The notes: generated from the letters alone by a model not told the origin. 64,000 nucleotides of DNA from Heterohyrax brucei (GCA_028571685.1 CM053152.1:21212001-21276000); one strand, 5' to 3'; numbered from the stretch's first letter, positions 31,681-43,678 are shown. Numbers and translations are program-made.

Positions 31681-32847
31681 CCACATTATGCTTGAGCCAA
31701 ATGTTGCAGTCACTGGGTCAATCCATGTTGTTGAGGGCCTGTCTCTTTTTAGCTGACCCTCTAATTTCTCAAGCATGCTGTCCTTCTGCAGGGACTGGCC
31801 CTGCTTGATAACATGTCCAAAGTATGTGAGATGAAGTATTGAATAAGTACAGTAAAAGGATAACACCATGACACACACATTTCCTAGCTTTAAACCACAT
31901 ACCATCTCCTTGTTCTGTTCTAGCAACTGTCTCTTTGTACATGTACAGGTTCTGGATTTCTCATTCTTTGCAATGTTCTTCACCATTTGTTATGATCTAC
32001 ACAATTGAATGCCCGTGCCTAGTCAATAAAATCCAAGTAAACACCGTTCTGGTGTTCTCTGTTTTCAGCCAAGTTCCATCTGACACTGTCAGTGATATCG
32101 CTCATTCCACGTCCTCTTCTGAATCTGGCTTTAATTTCTGCCCGTTCTCGGTTGATGGACTGTTGCAAACACTTTTGAGTGATATTGAGCAAAAGTTTTA
32201 CTTGTGTGTTATTAATGATATCGTTTGATAGTTTTTTCATTTTGTTGGGCCACTTTTCCTCAGGATGAGCATAAATGTGAATCGCTTCTGATTGGTTGAC
32301 CAGATAGCTGTCCTGAAATTTCTTGTCAGAGACAAGTGAGCACATCCAGAGTTGCACCAGTTTGTTGAAACATCTCAATCTATCAGTTCCTGGGGACTGG
32401 TTTTTCGACAGCACCTTCAGTGCAGCTTGAACTTCCTCCTTTAGTATTATTGGTTCTTGATCATGTGCTACGTCCTGAAATGGTTGAACAGCCATCAAAG
32501 TCGTTTTGGTACAGTGTGTATTCCTCCCAATTATTTTGACGCTTCCAGTGTTGCCTAATATTCTACCTGTAGAATCCTTCAGTATGCAACTGAAAGCTTG
32601 AATTTTTTCCTCAGTTCTTTCAGCTTGAGGAATGCTAGTTGCATCTTTTGGTTTTCTAACTCCTGATCTTTACACATTTCCTTATAATACTCTACTTTGT
32701 CTTCTTGAGCTGTGCTTTGAAATCTTCTGTTCAGATCTTTCACTTCATCATTTCTTCCTTTTATTCTAGCTACTTGATATACAAGAGCAAGTTTAAGAAT
32801 CTCTTCTAATGTCTATTTTGGCCTTTTCTTGCTGTTCTGCCTTTTAT

Positions 32848-33277
32848 TATTATTATGATGATGATGATAAAATCCAAATCACTTCCATGTGTCTACCTAT
32901 CTGCACCTGCATCTGCTCTCTTCACTGTGTGACAGCACATTCCTCCTTTTCACTCTATACTTCTAGTATTCACTTAATGAGAACCTGTCCCTTCTACTCC
33001 ACCCTCTCCTCTCCCACCTAGAAAGAAAAATCAGTAGTTCAGCCTCCTGTAAGTGTATAAACCCATAAAGTACAGATACTGCTAACGCTGTGTCCCCAAG
33101 TCCAGTCCATTCTAATCTGAAGAGCTGACCTCAGTACTGGTTTCAGTCCAGGGCCAGCAGCAAGTCGAGGGGGTCATGTGCCCAGAGAACACTCCAGGCT
33201 GAAGGACCATCAGTTCTGGTCTTTTAGACGAGTTCTTGAACTGCACACTTCTGTTTCTCATATTGCCTCAGTGACTG
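32848..33277 (-). mobile_element. L1 3'UTR insertion in RTE
   Basis: Antisense L1 3'UTR: TGTCCCCAAGTCCAGTCCAT, then CTGCACACTTCTGTTTCTCA. Its (ATT/ATG)n tail is at 32844-32869. Imperfect TSD TGTTCTGCCTTTTAT / TGTCCTGTCTTTTCA (32833-32847 and 33278-33292). About 430 bp; starts inside the 3'UTR. Confidence 0.75.
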
Positions 33278-34509
33278 TGTCCTGTCTTTTCAGTGACCTC
33301 TTGCTTTCTTTGTGTATGATGCCCTTGATGCCATTCTACAACTCTTGTGGTCTTTGTTGTTAATGTTCAATGCATCAGGTCTATTCTTGAAATGGTCTCT
33401 ACATTCAGGTAGGTTATAGTCAAGGTTGTATTTTGTCTCTTATTGACTTCTAAATTTTTTCAGCTTCTACTTGAACTTGTATGTGAACAGTTGATGGTCT
33501 CTTCCACCATCACCCCTTGTCCTTGTGCTGATTGATGATACTGAGCTTTTCCATAATCTCTTTCCACAGATATGATTGATTTGAATCCTGTGTACTCCAT
33601 CTGATAAGGTCCACATGTATAGTTCCCATCTATGTTGTTGAAATAAGCTATTTGCAATGAAGAAGTTGTTGGTCTTATAAAGTTTCTGTCACCTAGGTCA
33701 TATTTTCTAACTACTGTTCAGTCTTCTTTGTTTCTACCTTTCACATTCCAAAACCAGAGTTAACAATGCGTCTTGACTGCACATTTGATCAACTTCAGAC
33801 TGCAAAAGTTGGTGAAAACCTTCACTTTCTTCATCTTTGGCCTTAGAGGTTGGTACATAAATTTGAATTATAGTCATATTAATTGGTCTTCCTTGTGGGC
33901 ATATGGATATTGCCATTGACAGCATTGCACTTCAAGATAGATCTGTAAATGTTCTTTTTGATGATAAATGCCACACTGTTTCTCTTCAATTCATCATTCC
34001 CAGGGTAGTAGACCATGTGATTTTCTAATTCACAGTAAGCAATATATGTTCCCTTTCATTTATGGTGACTTCCGATTTTCCTAGATTCCTACTTTGAACA
34101 TCACATGTTCTGATTACTAGTGGATGTTGGTGGCTGTTTTGTATCATTTTGGGTCATGGCACATCAGCAAAGGACGGTCCCCAAATATTTACTCCATCTA
34201 TGTCATTAAGGTCATCTCTACTTTGAGGAGGGAACTTCTGTCCAGTCATACACTGAGTGCTTTCCAACCAGGAGCTCGTCTTCTAGTATTATATCAGACA
34301 GTGTACCACTGTTACTCATAAGGTTTTCACTGCTCAAATTATTCACAAGTAGACTGCCAGGTCCTTCTTCCTTGTCTGTCTTATTCCGGAAGTTCAGCTG
34401 AAGCCTGTCTACCATGAATGACCTGCTGGTATTTGAAATACTGGTGGCATAGCTTCTAGCATCACAGCAACATGCAAGCCACCACAGTGACAAACTGACA
34501 GATGCATGG

Positions 34510-34999
34510 TGTTTTAGTTAGCTAGTGTTGCTCTAACACAAATACCACAGAGTAGATGGCTTTAACAAAGGAAGGTTTATTCTTCCACAGTCCAGTATGT
34601 TACAGGTCTGCATTCTGGGAGGCAGCTCCAGGGGAAGGGCTTTCTCTGTTGGCTCTGGAGGAAGTCCTTGTGTTGCATCAGTCTTTGTTCAGGGAGCATC
34701 TTGGTGCACAAACCTCAGGTCTGAAGGATGCACCCTTCTCCTAGTGCTGCTTGCTTGATGGTATGAGGTTCCCCACTTTTTGCTTGGTTCTGTTTCCTTT
34801 TATCCCTCATAGGATAAAAGGTGCTGCAAGCCACATTCCAGGGAAACTCTTTTTACACTGGAACAGGGAGGTGACCCTAGGAAGAGATTTATAGCTCAAA
34901 TCCTCTGTAACATAGTCCACTGTGTTAACTACAGGCAGAATCATAGCTTAGTCAAATTACTACATGTATTTTTTGGGGGACACAACTCAATCCATTACA
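34510..34999 (-). mobile_element. Solo LTR, ERVL-MaLR-like, 490 bp
   Basis: Reverse copy of the 11750 family: starts TGTTTTAGTTAGCTAGTGTT, ends CAACTCAATCCATTACA. Perfect 5-bp TSD CATGG (34505-34509 and 35000-35004). It sits within the last bases of the RTE 5' end, so it is younger than that RTE copy. Fossil. Confidence 0.85.
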
Positions 35000-35054
35000 C
35001 ATGGGGAGATATGAATAAAAGTTCTTTTTTGGTTTGGTTTTGTTTTCACCAAAG

Positions 35055-35056
<2 letters not shown>

Positions 35057-35100
<44 letters not shown>
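35057..35100 (+). repeat. (GT)22 microsatellite
   Basis: Uninterrupted 44-bp GT tract between an RTE 5' end and an RTE 3' end. Likely length-polymorphic. Confidence 0.97.
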
Positions 35101-35101
<1 letters not shown>

Positions 35102-35640
35102 AAACAACATATTCCACTGGGCAACTCTGCAGCAGAACATCTCCTTAAAGTGTTAAATTAAAAAGCAAAGATGTCACTTTGAGGACAAAGGTATACCTGA
35201 CTCAAGCTGTGGTATTTTTATTTGTCTTGTATTCATGAAAAAGTGGGACAGTGAATAAGGAACATCAAAGAAAATTAATGCCTTTGTATTGTGGTATTAA
35301 ATAAAAATATTTAATACAACGTGGACTCTCAAAGAGAGAAACAAATCTGTCTAAGAAGTACCAAGAGAATGGTTTCAGAAGCAAGGATGATAAGACTTTG
35401 TCACACAAACTTTGGACACCTTACCAGGAGAGACCAGTTCCTGGAGAAAGACATCATGCTTGGTAAAGTACAAGTCAATGAAAAACAAGAAGACCCTCAA
35501 CAAGATGAACTGACATAGTGGCTACAAGAGCGGGCTCAAAAATAGCAGTGATTGTGACAATGGCACAGGACCAGGCAATTTATTTTTCTGTTGTACAAAG
35601 GCTTGTTATGGGTCAGAACAGATTTGATGGCAACCTAAAT
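35101..35640 (+). mobile_element. RTE LINE 3' end
   Basis: Sense. CCACTGGGCAACTCTGCAGC, TTTGAGGACAAAGGTATACC, TCCTGGAGAAAGACATCATG, then GGGTCAGAACAGATTTGATG and GCAACC. It may be the 3' partner of the antisense copy to its left; see findings. Confidence 0.85.
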
Positions 35641-35711
35641 ACATACATATGTATGTATACACATATATGTATTTGTATATATATATACATGTATGCATGT
35701 ACATGTACACT
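35637..35711 (+). repeat. TA/TGTA-rich simple repeat at RTE tail
   Basis: Alternating purine-pyrimidine text (ACATACATATGTATGTATAC and onward to ACATGTACAC) directly at the RTE 3' end. It probably grew from the RTE's short tandem tail. Self-complementary. Confidence 0.85.
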
Positions 35712-35714
35712 GTT

Positions 35715-35800
35715 TTTCACCTGACATTATATCTTAGAGTTCTTTCCATATTCGTAATATTTTTACATTTGGATGCTGTCTCCTGGAGGCTATAATACAG
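35715..35800 (-). mobile_element. Old L1 fragment
   Basis: TTTCACCTGACATTATATCT then GTTCTTTCCATATTCGTAAT, a common antisense L1M 3'UTR segment. Short. Confidence 0.5.
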
Positions 35801-35814
35801 CTTATTTAATATAA

Positions 35815-37878
35815 GAAAAGACCAGAGTGGATATCAAAAGAGACCCTCAAACTTGCTCTCGAACACTGAGTACATAAAGTGAAAGGAGGAAATGATGAAG
35901 TAAAAACTGAACAGAAGATTTTAAATGGCAGTTAAAGAAGTAAAGTATTATAAGAAAGTGTGCAAAGACCTGGAGTTAGAAAACCAAAAGAGAAGATACG
36001 CTCAGCATTTCTCAAGCTGAAAGAAATGAAGACAAAATTCAAGCTTTGAGATGCCATGTTGAAGGATTCTATGTGGAAAACATTAAATGATACAGGAAGC
36101 ATCAAAATAAGATGGAAGGAATACACAGAATCACTGTACCAAAAAGACCTGATTGATGTTCAGCCTTTTCAGGAGGTAGCATACGATCAAGAATCAATGG
36201 TACTGAAGGAAGAAGTTCAAGCTGCACTGATGGCATTGTCAAAAAACAAGGCTCTAGGAACTGATGAAATACAAATGTGGGTGCTTCAACAAACTGGTAC
36301 AGCCCTGGAAGTGCTCATTCATCTAAGTGAAGAAATTTGAAAGACAGCTGCCTGGCCAACTGAGAAGAGATCTATCCTTATGCTTGTTCCCAAGAAAGGT
36401 GATCTAACCAAATGCAAAAATTATCAAACAATGTCATTAATATTATATGCAGGTGCAATTTTGCTGAAGATCATTCAAAACTGGCTGCAACAGTATACCT
36501 ATAGGGAACTGTCAGAAATTCCAGCTGGATTCAGAAGAGAATGTGGAGCCAGAGATATGGTTGCTGATGTCAGATGAATCTGGGCTGAAAGCAGAGTATG
36601 CCAGAAAGATGTTTACTTGCATTTTTTGACTATGAAAAGGTATGTAATTTTGTGGATCATAACAAATTGTACAGAACATTGTGAAGAATGGGATTTCCAG
36701 AACACTTAACTGTGCTTATGAAGAACTTGTTCAAAGATCAGGAGACAGTCATTCAAACAGAACAAGGAGATACTCCATGGTTCTAAGTCAGAAGCGGTGT
36801 AAGCCTGGCTTGCATCCTTTCACCATACTTATTCAATACGTATGTTGAGCAAAAAATATGGGAAGCTGGACTCTATAAAGAAAAATGTGACATCAGAACA
36901 AGAGGAAGACTCATTAACCACTTGCATTATGCAGATGACATGAACTTGTTTGCTGAAAGTGAAGAGGGCTCGAAACACTGATGAAGAATGAAGATCACAT
37001 TCTTCAGTATGTATTACACCTCAACATAAGGAAAACAAAAATCCTTACAAATGGACCAACAAGCTACATCATGATAGATAGAGAAAAGACTGAAGCTGTC
37101 AAGGATTTCATTTTACTTGGATCCACAATTGATACCCATGGAGACAGGAATCAAGAAATGAAACTATACATTGCATTGGACAAGTTTGCTGCAAAAGATC
37201 TCTTTAAGTGTTAAATAGCAAAGATGTCACTTTGAAGATTAAGGTGCACCTTACTCCAAAACATGCTGTTTCTAATCATCTCATATGCATGCATAACTGG
37301 ATGAAGAATAAGAAAGACTGAAGAGTTGATGCCTTTGAATTGTGCTGTTGGTGGGAAGTGCTGGGTATAGCATGGACTGCCAAAAGAATGGATAGATCTG
37401 TCTTGGAAGAAGTACAACCAGAATTCTCATTACAAGCAAGGGTGATGAGAATACTTCTCACATATTCTGGACATATTATTAGAAGGAATCAATTCCTAGT
37501 GAAGGACATTACCAAAACTTACTGCTGTCAAGTCAATTCCAAATCGTAGCAACACTACAGAACACAGTGCAACTTCCCCATAGTGTTTCCACCAAGCACC
37601 AGGTGGATTTGAACTGTCAACCTTTTGGTTAGCAGCTATAGCACTTAACCACTTCACCATCAGGGTTCCTGTGAAGGACATTAGACACTAGTAAGTGAAA
37701 CAGTCATGAAAAAGAGAAAGACCTTCAATGAGATGAGTTGGATACAAGCGCTGCAGCACTGGGCTAAAGCATAGCAACAGTTGTGAGGATCATGCAGGAT
37801 CGGCTAGTGCTTCATTCTTTTGTACACGAGATTGCTATGAGTTGGAACCTACTTGGTGGCACCTAACAGCAACATTAT
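35815..37878 (+). mobile_element. RTE LINE, 2-kb sense copy
   Basis: From the post-endonuclease linker (AGAAAAGACCAGAGTGGATA) through RT to the 3' end (GTTGGAACCTACTTGGTGGC). Readable RT stretches: VLKEEVQAALMALSKNKALG (36200s), LVPKKGDLTKCKNYQTMSLI (36383), LHLNIRKTKILTNGP (37014) and AVKDFILLGSTIDTHGDRNQ (37092), all typical of BovB/RTE RT. An AfroSINE with a 13-bp TSD sits near the end. Broken by several shifts. Confidence 0.9.
37512..37670 (-). mobile_element. AfroSINE in RTE, perfect 13-bp TSD
   Basis: Antisense, full length: CTTACTGCTGTCAAGTCAAT to CACTTCACCATCAGGGTTCC. TSD GTGAAGGACATTA at 37499-37511 and 37671-37683. Clean evidence of retroposition into a pre-existing RTE. Confidence 0.95.
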
Positions 37879-38482
37879 ATGTAAGCATTCAGTGCCATAT
37901 ATTTCCCTATAACAGGAGTGCCTTTTGCATCTTATGAATTGTGATATACTTTATGCAGTTCTATACATTTTATTATTTCCCTTTAGACTTCTTCATTGGA
38001 AAATGGGTTATTTAAAAATGTGTTGATTAATTTCCAAGTGTTTGGATATTTTTTTGTTATCTGTTGTCAGTTTCTATTCTTCTTTAATTTTCATTGTGAA
38101 TAGAGACCATATTTTGTATGATTTTATTTTTTAGTGTTTCCAGCCTTTTTTAAAGAATTTTATTCAACAATGTATTTTGAGATAGTTGTAGATTCACAAA
38201 TGCAACTGTAAAAAATAATACAAAAGGTCCTAATTATTGTTAACCCAGTTCCTCTAAATGGTAACATATTGTAAAATTATAGTGTAATTACAACCAGAAA
38301 AACAACATTGATGCAATTCACTGACCTTGTTCAGGTTCCACCAGTTTCACATGCACTAATTTTTGTGCTTATACATGCTTGTCTGTGTTTATTTTTATGT
38401 AACTTTATTATGTGTAGATTCATATAGCTACCAGAACAGTCAAGATACAGTATAGCTCCATCAGAAAGATTCCCTGTGCAAC

Positions 38483-39247
38483 ATCTAGGGTGAATTGGCA
38501 TTACAAAGTTCTTTAAGCAAATATTCTACTTCCCCCTTTGATGAGAAATTTCTAGAGTCTTAAAAGTCACCAAGCAGCCATCTAAGAAGCAATAATTGGT
38601 CTCAACCCATCCGGAGAAAAGGAAGAGTACCAATGACATGAGGGAAGTGTGAGCAAACAAGACGGAAAGAGCCACACATATACCAGAGACTGCATCAACA
38701 TGAGACCCGAAGAACTAGACAGATGTTGCCAGGCCACTGCTAAAGACTGCCTTAATCAGGAACTCATAAAAGAGTCCCTGATAGGGAAGGAAAAATGCGG
38801 GTTACAGAACTCAACCTCCAGTAAAAAGACCAGACTTGATGGTCTGATGGACTGGAGGGTCCCCAGAAGACATGGCTCCCAAACCCTGTGTTATTCCAGA
38901 ACTGGAACTATTCTGGAAGCCATCTCTTCAAAGATTGAATCAGTATACATAAGACATAAAATAATACCGGTGAAGACTGTGCTTCTTGGCTTGGGCACAT
39001 CCGGGAGACTAACTGGGCAGCTCCTGTTTAGAGAAGAGTGGGAATGACAGAGTGGTACAGGAGCTGAATGAATGCACATGAGAAATACGAGTTGGACGGG
39101 AGGTGTGTGCTGTCACAATGTGGGCAGAGTAGCAGAGGTCACAAGGCAAGGTGTATGTAGGTTTTTCTATGAGAAACTGTAACTGTAGACTTTCACTTAA
39201 ACACAGTTAGACAGAGATAGAGAGGCAGGAAGAGGGAGAGATAGATT
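38483..39247 (+). mobile_element. L1 3'UTR-only insertion, 765 bp
   Basis: Sense 3'UTR: GAGTCTTAAAAGTCACCAAG, GACCAGACTTGATGGTCTGA, GGTGTGTGCTGTCACAATGT, then CTGTAGACTTTCACTTAAAC. TSD GATTCCCTGTGCAAC / GATCCCCTGTGCTAC (38468-38482 and 39248-39262). A 132-codon open frame (38649-39047) lies in this UTR and is not a gene. Confidence 0.85.
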
Positions 39248-39267
39248 GATCCCCTGTGCTACCGTTT

Positions 39268-39745
39268 TGTCAGAAATGTGCATCAGTTTGGCTAGGTCAC
39301 GAATCCCAGTATCATATGATTGTTTATCATTTTGTTATCTAATATGATTTCCCTGTGTTGCAAATCCTGTCACTATGATATGAATGAGACGAATTTATGT
39401 TAATGAGAGCTATGAGATTAAATACTGTATAAAACCAATCTCTTTTGAAATATAAAAGAGAGAAGTTAGCAAAGAGACTGGAGACCTTGTGTTACCAAGA
39501 AAGTAGTGCCAGGAGCAAAGTGCATCTTTGGACCCTAGGCTACAGCGCAGAGAAGCTCCTAGATCAGGAGAAGACTGACCAGAAGGACCTTCCTCCAGAG
39601 TGAGGAGAGAGAGAAAACCTTCCCCTGGAGCAGATGCCCTAAATTCAGACTTCTAGCCTACTAGAATGTGAGAAAATAAATTTATCCTTGTTGGAGCCTT
39701 CCAATGGCGGTATTTCTATTATAGCAGCACTAGATAACTAAGACA
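39268..39745 (+). mobile_element. Solo LTR, ERVL-MaLR-like, 478 bp
   Basis: Same family as 11750: GCATCAGTTTGGCTAGGTCA near the start and GCAGCACTAGATAACTAAGA near the end. 5-bp flanks CGTTT/CTTTT. Lies only 5 bp past the TSD of the neighbouring L1 tail. Fossil. Confidence 0.8.
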
Positions 39746-39918
39746 CTTTTATCAACAGAGCTACCTCCTTCCCTTCCTATTTCCTAGCTGTTGGAAACCC
39801 CTATTTTGTGTCTATTTCTATAATTTTGTCATTTCAAAATGGTATATAAATGGAATCATAAAGTATGTAACCCTTTGAGATTTACTTTATTTACCTCGAG
39901 GTCCATTCAAGTTGTGTG

Positions 39919-41084
39919 CTTTGTTGTCAGGTGCTGTCTAGCTGGTTCTGAATCATAGCCACCCTACATATCACAGAACAACACGCCATCTGGTCCTGTG
40001 CCATCCTCTCAGTTGTTGCTATGTTTAAGCCCATTGTTGCAGCCACTGGGTCAGTTCATCTCCTTGAGGTTCTTCCTCTTTTCCGCTGTCTGCTACGTCA
40101 AGCATCATATCCTTCTCCAGGGACTGGTCCCTCTTAGTAACATGTCCCAAGTATGTGAGATGAAGTCTCACTACCCTTGGTTTTAAGGACCACTCTGTCT
40201 GTATTTCTAGGACAGGTTAGTTTGCTCCTCTGGCAGTTTACAGACACCCCACCGATGCAGTCGTTAAGTTGCTACAGCTGCTAATCAGAAGGTCAGCAGC
40301 TCACATTCACCGGGTGTTCCTCGGAAACTCTGCAGGACAGTTCTACTCTGTCCTACAGAGTCACTAAGAATTGCAATCTGAATTGACTTGACAGCAATGT
40401 TTTTTTTTTTTGGTCTGGCAGTTTATGATGAATTCAATATTCTTCACCGACACCATAATTCAAAGGCATAAGTTATTATTCTTTGTTTTTTTTTTTGTTT
40501 TTTTGTATTCATTATTCAGCTTTTGAATGCATATGAGGTGAATGAAAATAACAGAGCTGGGGTCAGCTGCACCTAATTCTTCAGAGTGACATCTTTGCTT
40601 TTCAGTACTTTAAATAGAGATCTTTTGCAGCAGATTTGCTCAGTGCAATGCATAGTTTGATTTCTTGACTGCTGTTTCTGTGGGTGTTGATTGTGGATCC
40701 AAGTAAAATGAAATCCTTGACAACTTCAATCTTTTCTCCATTTATCATGTACAGTGTTGCTTATTGTCCAGTTGTGAGGATTTTTGTCTTCTTTATCTTG
40801 AGGTATAATCCCTACTGAAGGCTGTATGTAGTCTTTGGTTTTCAACCCGTAAGTGCTTGAAGTCTTTTCACTTTCAGCAAGAATGATTGAGTCAGCTGCA
40901 TAATGCAGGTCTTTCTTCAAATCCTAATGCTGTGTTCTTCTTCACATAGTCCAGTTTCTCAGATTACCTGTTTGAATGACTGCTTTTTGGTTTATGAACA
41001 GGTTCTGCAGAGTTAATTGTTCTGGAATTACCAATAATTTATTTTTTGTACAGTGGAATGCCTTTGCATAGTCAATGAAACACT
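39919..41084 (-). mobile_element. RTE LINE 3' kilobase, with TSD and nested SINE
   Basis: Antisense. 3' end GTTGTCAGGTGCTGTCTAGC; RT region ending TTTGCATAGTCAATGAAACA. 9-bp TSD AGTTGTGTG/AGTTGTATG (39910-39918 and 41085-41093) in an old L1. The AfroSINE at 40241 is inside it. Confidence 0.9.
40241..40413 (+). mobile_element. AfroSINE in RTE, perfect 12-bp TSD
   Basis: Sense, with head GATGCAGTCGTTAAGTTGCT, body CAGTTCTACTCTGTCCTACA, end GACTTGACAGCAATG and an 11-T tail. TSD TCTGGCAGTTTA at 40229-40240 and 40414-40425. Confidence 0.95.
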
Positions 41085-42317
41085 AGTTGTATGTGTCAAT
41101 AGTTTATTACTTTTATTTGCTCAGTAGTATTCCAAGCTTTGGATGTATCATGATTTATTTAACTGCTCACCAGTTATAGGCCATGCTGGACATTTGTTTT
41201 CAATAATGCCGCTATGAAGATTCATATGGGGATTTTTGTGTGAGCATAACTTTTAATTTCTTTGAGATAAATGCTGTCCTCTTTGCTGTTATTATGTTTG
41301 AAGCAATTGTTTTTTAGAATGTAGCACATAGTTCAATCTTTGTTAAAAATCCATCCTACCGATGCAGGTCTCTTAATTTTTGTACTTATTTAGACTATTT
41401 ATATTTAACATAATTACTTGTATGTTTAGATTTAAGCCTACCATTTTATTATTTATTTCCTGTTTTTTTGTTCTTGTGTTTTCCATCTTACGTATTCTTT
41501 TTAGTTATTTGTACATTCTTTAATATTCTATTTTAATTTATATATTGTGATTTTACTAAACTCATTGTGAAAAGTTTTTAGTTCTTGCCTTAGGGATTAC
41601 AAAATATACCCTTACCTATACATAGTATTTTGCCCTCCAAATGCAGAAAGCTTACAACCACACAGGTACCTTTACTTCCCCATCTTTCTGTTATAGTTGT
41701 CTTAAATATTACACCTATGTCTATCAGTAAATCAGTGTTGTAATTTTGACTTTCAACATATTTTAAAGAATTCGAGATATAAATAAAAAGTCTATTGTAT
41801 TTACAATTTCTGTTGGTCTTCATTACTGATGTTCCAAGTTACCTTCTGGTGTTACTACTCTGCTTATGGAATATCTTTCAGACAGGTCCATCTGTAACAA
41901 TTTCTCTATTCTTTGTTCTGAGAAGATATTTATTTCACCTGCATCTTTTAAGACTGTCTCACTGGATATAGAATTCTGGCTTGACAGTTCCTTTGTCAGT
42001 CTTTTAAAAATGCTGCTCTAATTGCTTCTAGTCTCCATGATTTCTTACAAGATACCTGTAATAATTCAAATAATTTGTTCCCCTATAAGTAATGTGATTT
42101 TTCTCAAGTTGTTTTTGAGATTTATTCTTTGTTTTTAGTTTGAAGTAGTTTCTAGACATAGATTTCTTTGAGTTTATGCTGTGTGGGATTTTCTGAGCTT
42201 CTTGAATCTATAGGTTTTATGTATTTTGTGAAATTCGGAAAGATTTCAGTCATTATTCCTCAAATAATTTTTGGCACCCCACTGTTTCCTCTCTCTATGA
42301 ATATTTCTTCTATAAGG

Positions 42318-43190
42318 GTCGGCACAAAGCTAGTTCCTATGAGGCAGACATTGACGATATTCCAAGTGTCCAGCTTTTCCCCATTGCGGTACCACTCTAT
42401 CATCTCTAACAGCAGCTACTCCTTCTCCCCTCAGTACTTTCCTTCTCATCACTGGGGTCCATAATTTACTGTGATGTCTCACAGAACTCATGAACTGTAT
42501 CAAGGAAATGGCTCACATGATTGTGGAGACCAGCTAAACCCATGGGTTGGGTGTAGGCTTCTCCTGACTTACATGACCCCAAAAGTCAACAAACCCAAAT
42601 TGTCAGACCAGACAACAGGCTTCTGACTTACAAGACTATGAAAGATGACAAGTGAGATCAAATGATAGGCCACTAGACCACCGGCTGCAAAATACTGGTG
42701 AAGCCCAGGATTGGCAGGCAGACAATAGGCTGCTAGTTCATTTCTCAAGAACTGAAGGTCACAAGATGATGGGGCAGATGCACAGTCCAGATACAGAAAG
42801 AGAACAAGCCCTGCCGCAGCATCCACATGTAAACATTGGATGCAGGTCGCCCCCCAGGAAAGGGTGTGTCTTGAGTAACGAGGAGACCTGAGTCACACCC
42901 TCTAGCGAGGATGTGGCTCAAGACACACTCTGCACTAATCTTACCTCATTAAAATGTAGAGGTTTAGGATGCACAGCACTTAAAATGAAGGATAATTAGG
43001 ATAATTACTTCAGATACAAAACGGAGGACAGCCACACAATACCGGGAATCATGGTGTAGCTAAGCCAGCTCACAGTCACGCTTCACTAGGGTTCCATACA
43101 CCTTATTTGCGTGCTCCCATCCAATCACAGTCACAAAGACTATGTCTAGAAGGGCCATATTAAGTAATTTACTCTGTCACACTCTCCATT
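42318..43190 (-). mobile_element. Probable LTR fossil, ~870 bp, reverse
   Basis: Splits the old antisense L1 and has TATAAG at both edges. Read in reverse it has MaLR/ERVL-like blocks: CATGATTCCCGGTATTGTGT, GAGCCATTTCCTTGATACAG. It is longer than the other LTRs here and the exact family is unclear. Solo, decayed. Confidence 0.5.
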
Positions 43191-43636
43191 TCTGGGCTTA
43201 TAAGGACACAAATGTTAGGCCTTTGGTACTGCACCATAGGCCCCAGGAGTCCTGTTCATTGTCTTTTCACTCTTTATTATTTGTTATTTAAACTGGAAAT
43301 TTTCTCTTGTTCTGTCTTCTGGTTCACTGACCGTTTTCTCTGTCATCTCTGTTCTGTTCTTCAGCCTATCAGTGAAGTTTTTTTTTTTGTTTTTATTTCA
43401 ATTATTTGTGTTTTTCAGTTCTAGAACTTATATGCCAGCCACCTTTCTATTTCTCTCTTTCCATATATTTGAAAAAAGTTTGACTTTACTATTCGAAGTG
43501 TTTTGGTAATAGCTGTTATAATCTGCGTCATCTTGGCATTAGCTTCTGTTGATTATCTTTTCACACTCAAAGGTGAAATTTTCCTGATTCTTCATAGGGT
43601 GAGTAATTTTCTATTGCATCTTAAAGAAAAAGAAAA

Positions 43637-43678
43637 ACCCATCGCCATTGAGTCAATTCCGATTCACAGTGACCCTAT
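43637..43678 (-). mobile_element. Ultra-short AfroSINE 3'-end fragment
   Basis: AACCCATCGCCATTGAGTCA then ATTCCGATTCACAGTGACCC: the antisense AfroSINE 3' end with an (AAAAACC) tail. It stops after GACCCTATA as the 45-bp insert at 19424 does. Sits in old L1. No clear TSD. Confidence 0.6.

Larger units (their letters stand above)
31681..35010 (-). mobile_element. RTE LINE, nearly end to end, antisense
   Basis: Runs from near the 3' end (TATGCTTGAGCCAAATGTTG) to the 5' end (GTGACAAACTGACAGATGCA). A junction at ~31842 skips several hundred bp of consensus. The RT region (CACGTCCTCTTCTGAATCTG) and the endonuclease region (GCACATTTGATCAACTTCAG) are recognisable. It is interrupted by an L1 tail (32848-33277) and a solo LTR (34510-34999). 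The 159-codon minus-strand frame at 32019-32498 is part of its RT and linker. Broken. Confidence 0.85.

Noticed and set aside
38649-39047. 132-codon plus-strand open frame
   Set aside because: It lies wholly inside an L1 3'UTR fragment with TSDs; the frame is chance.
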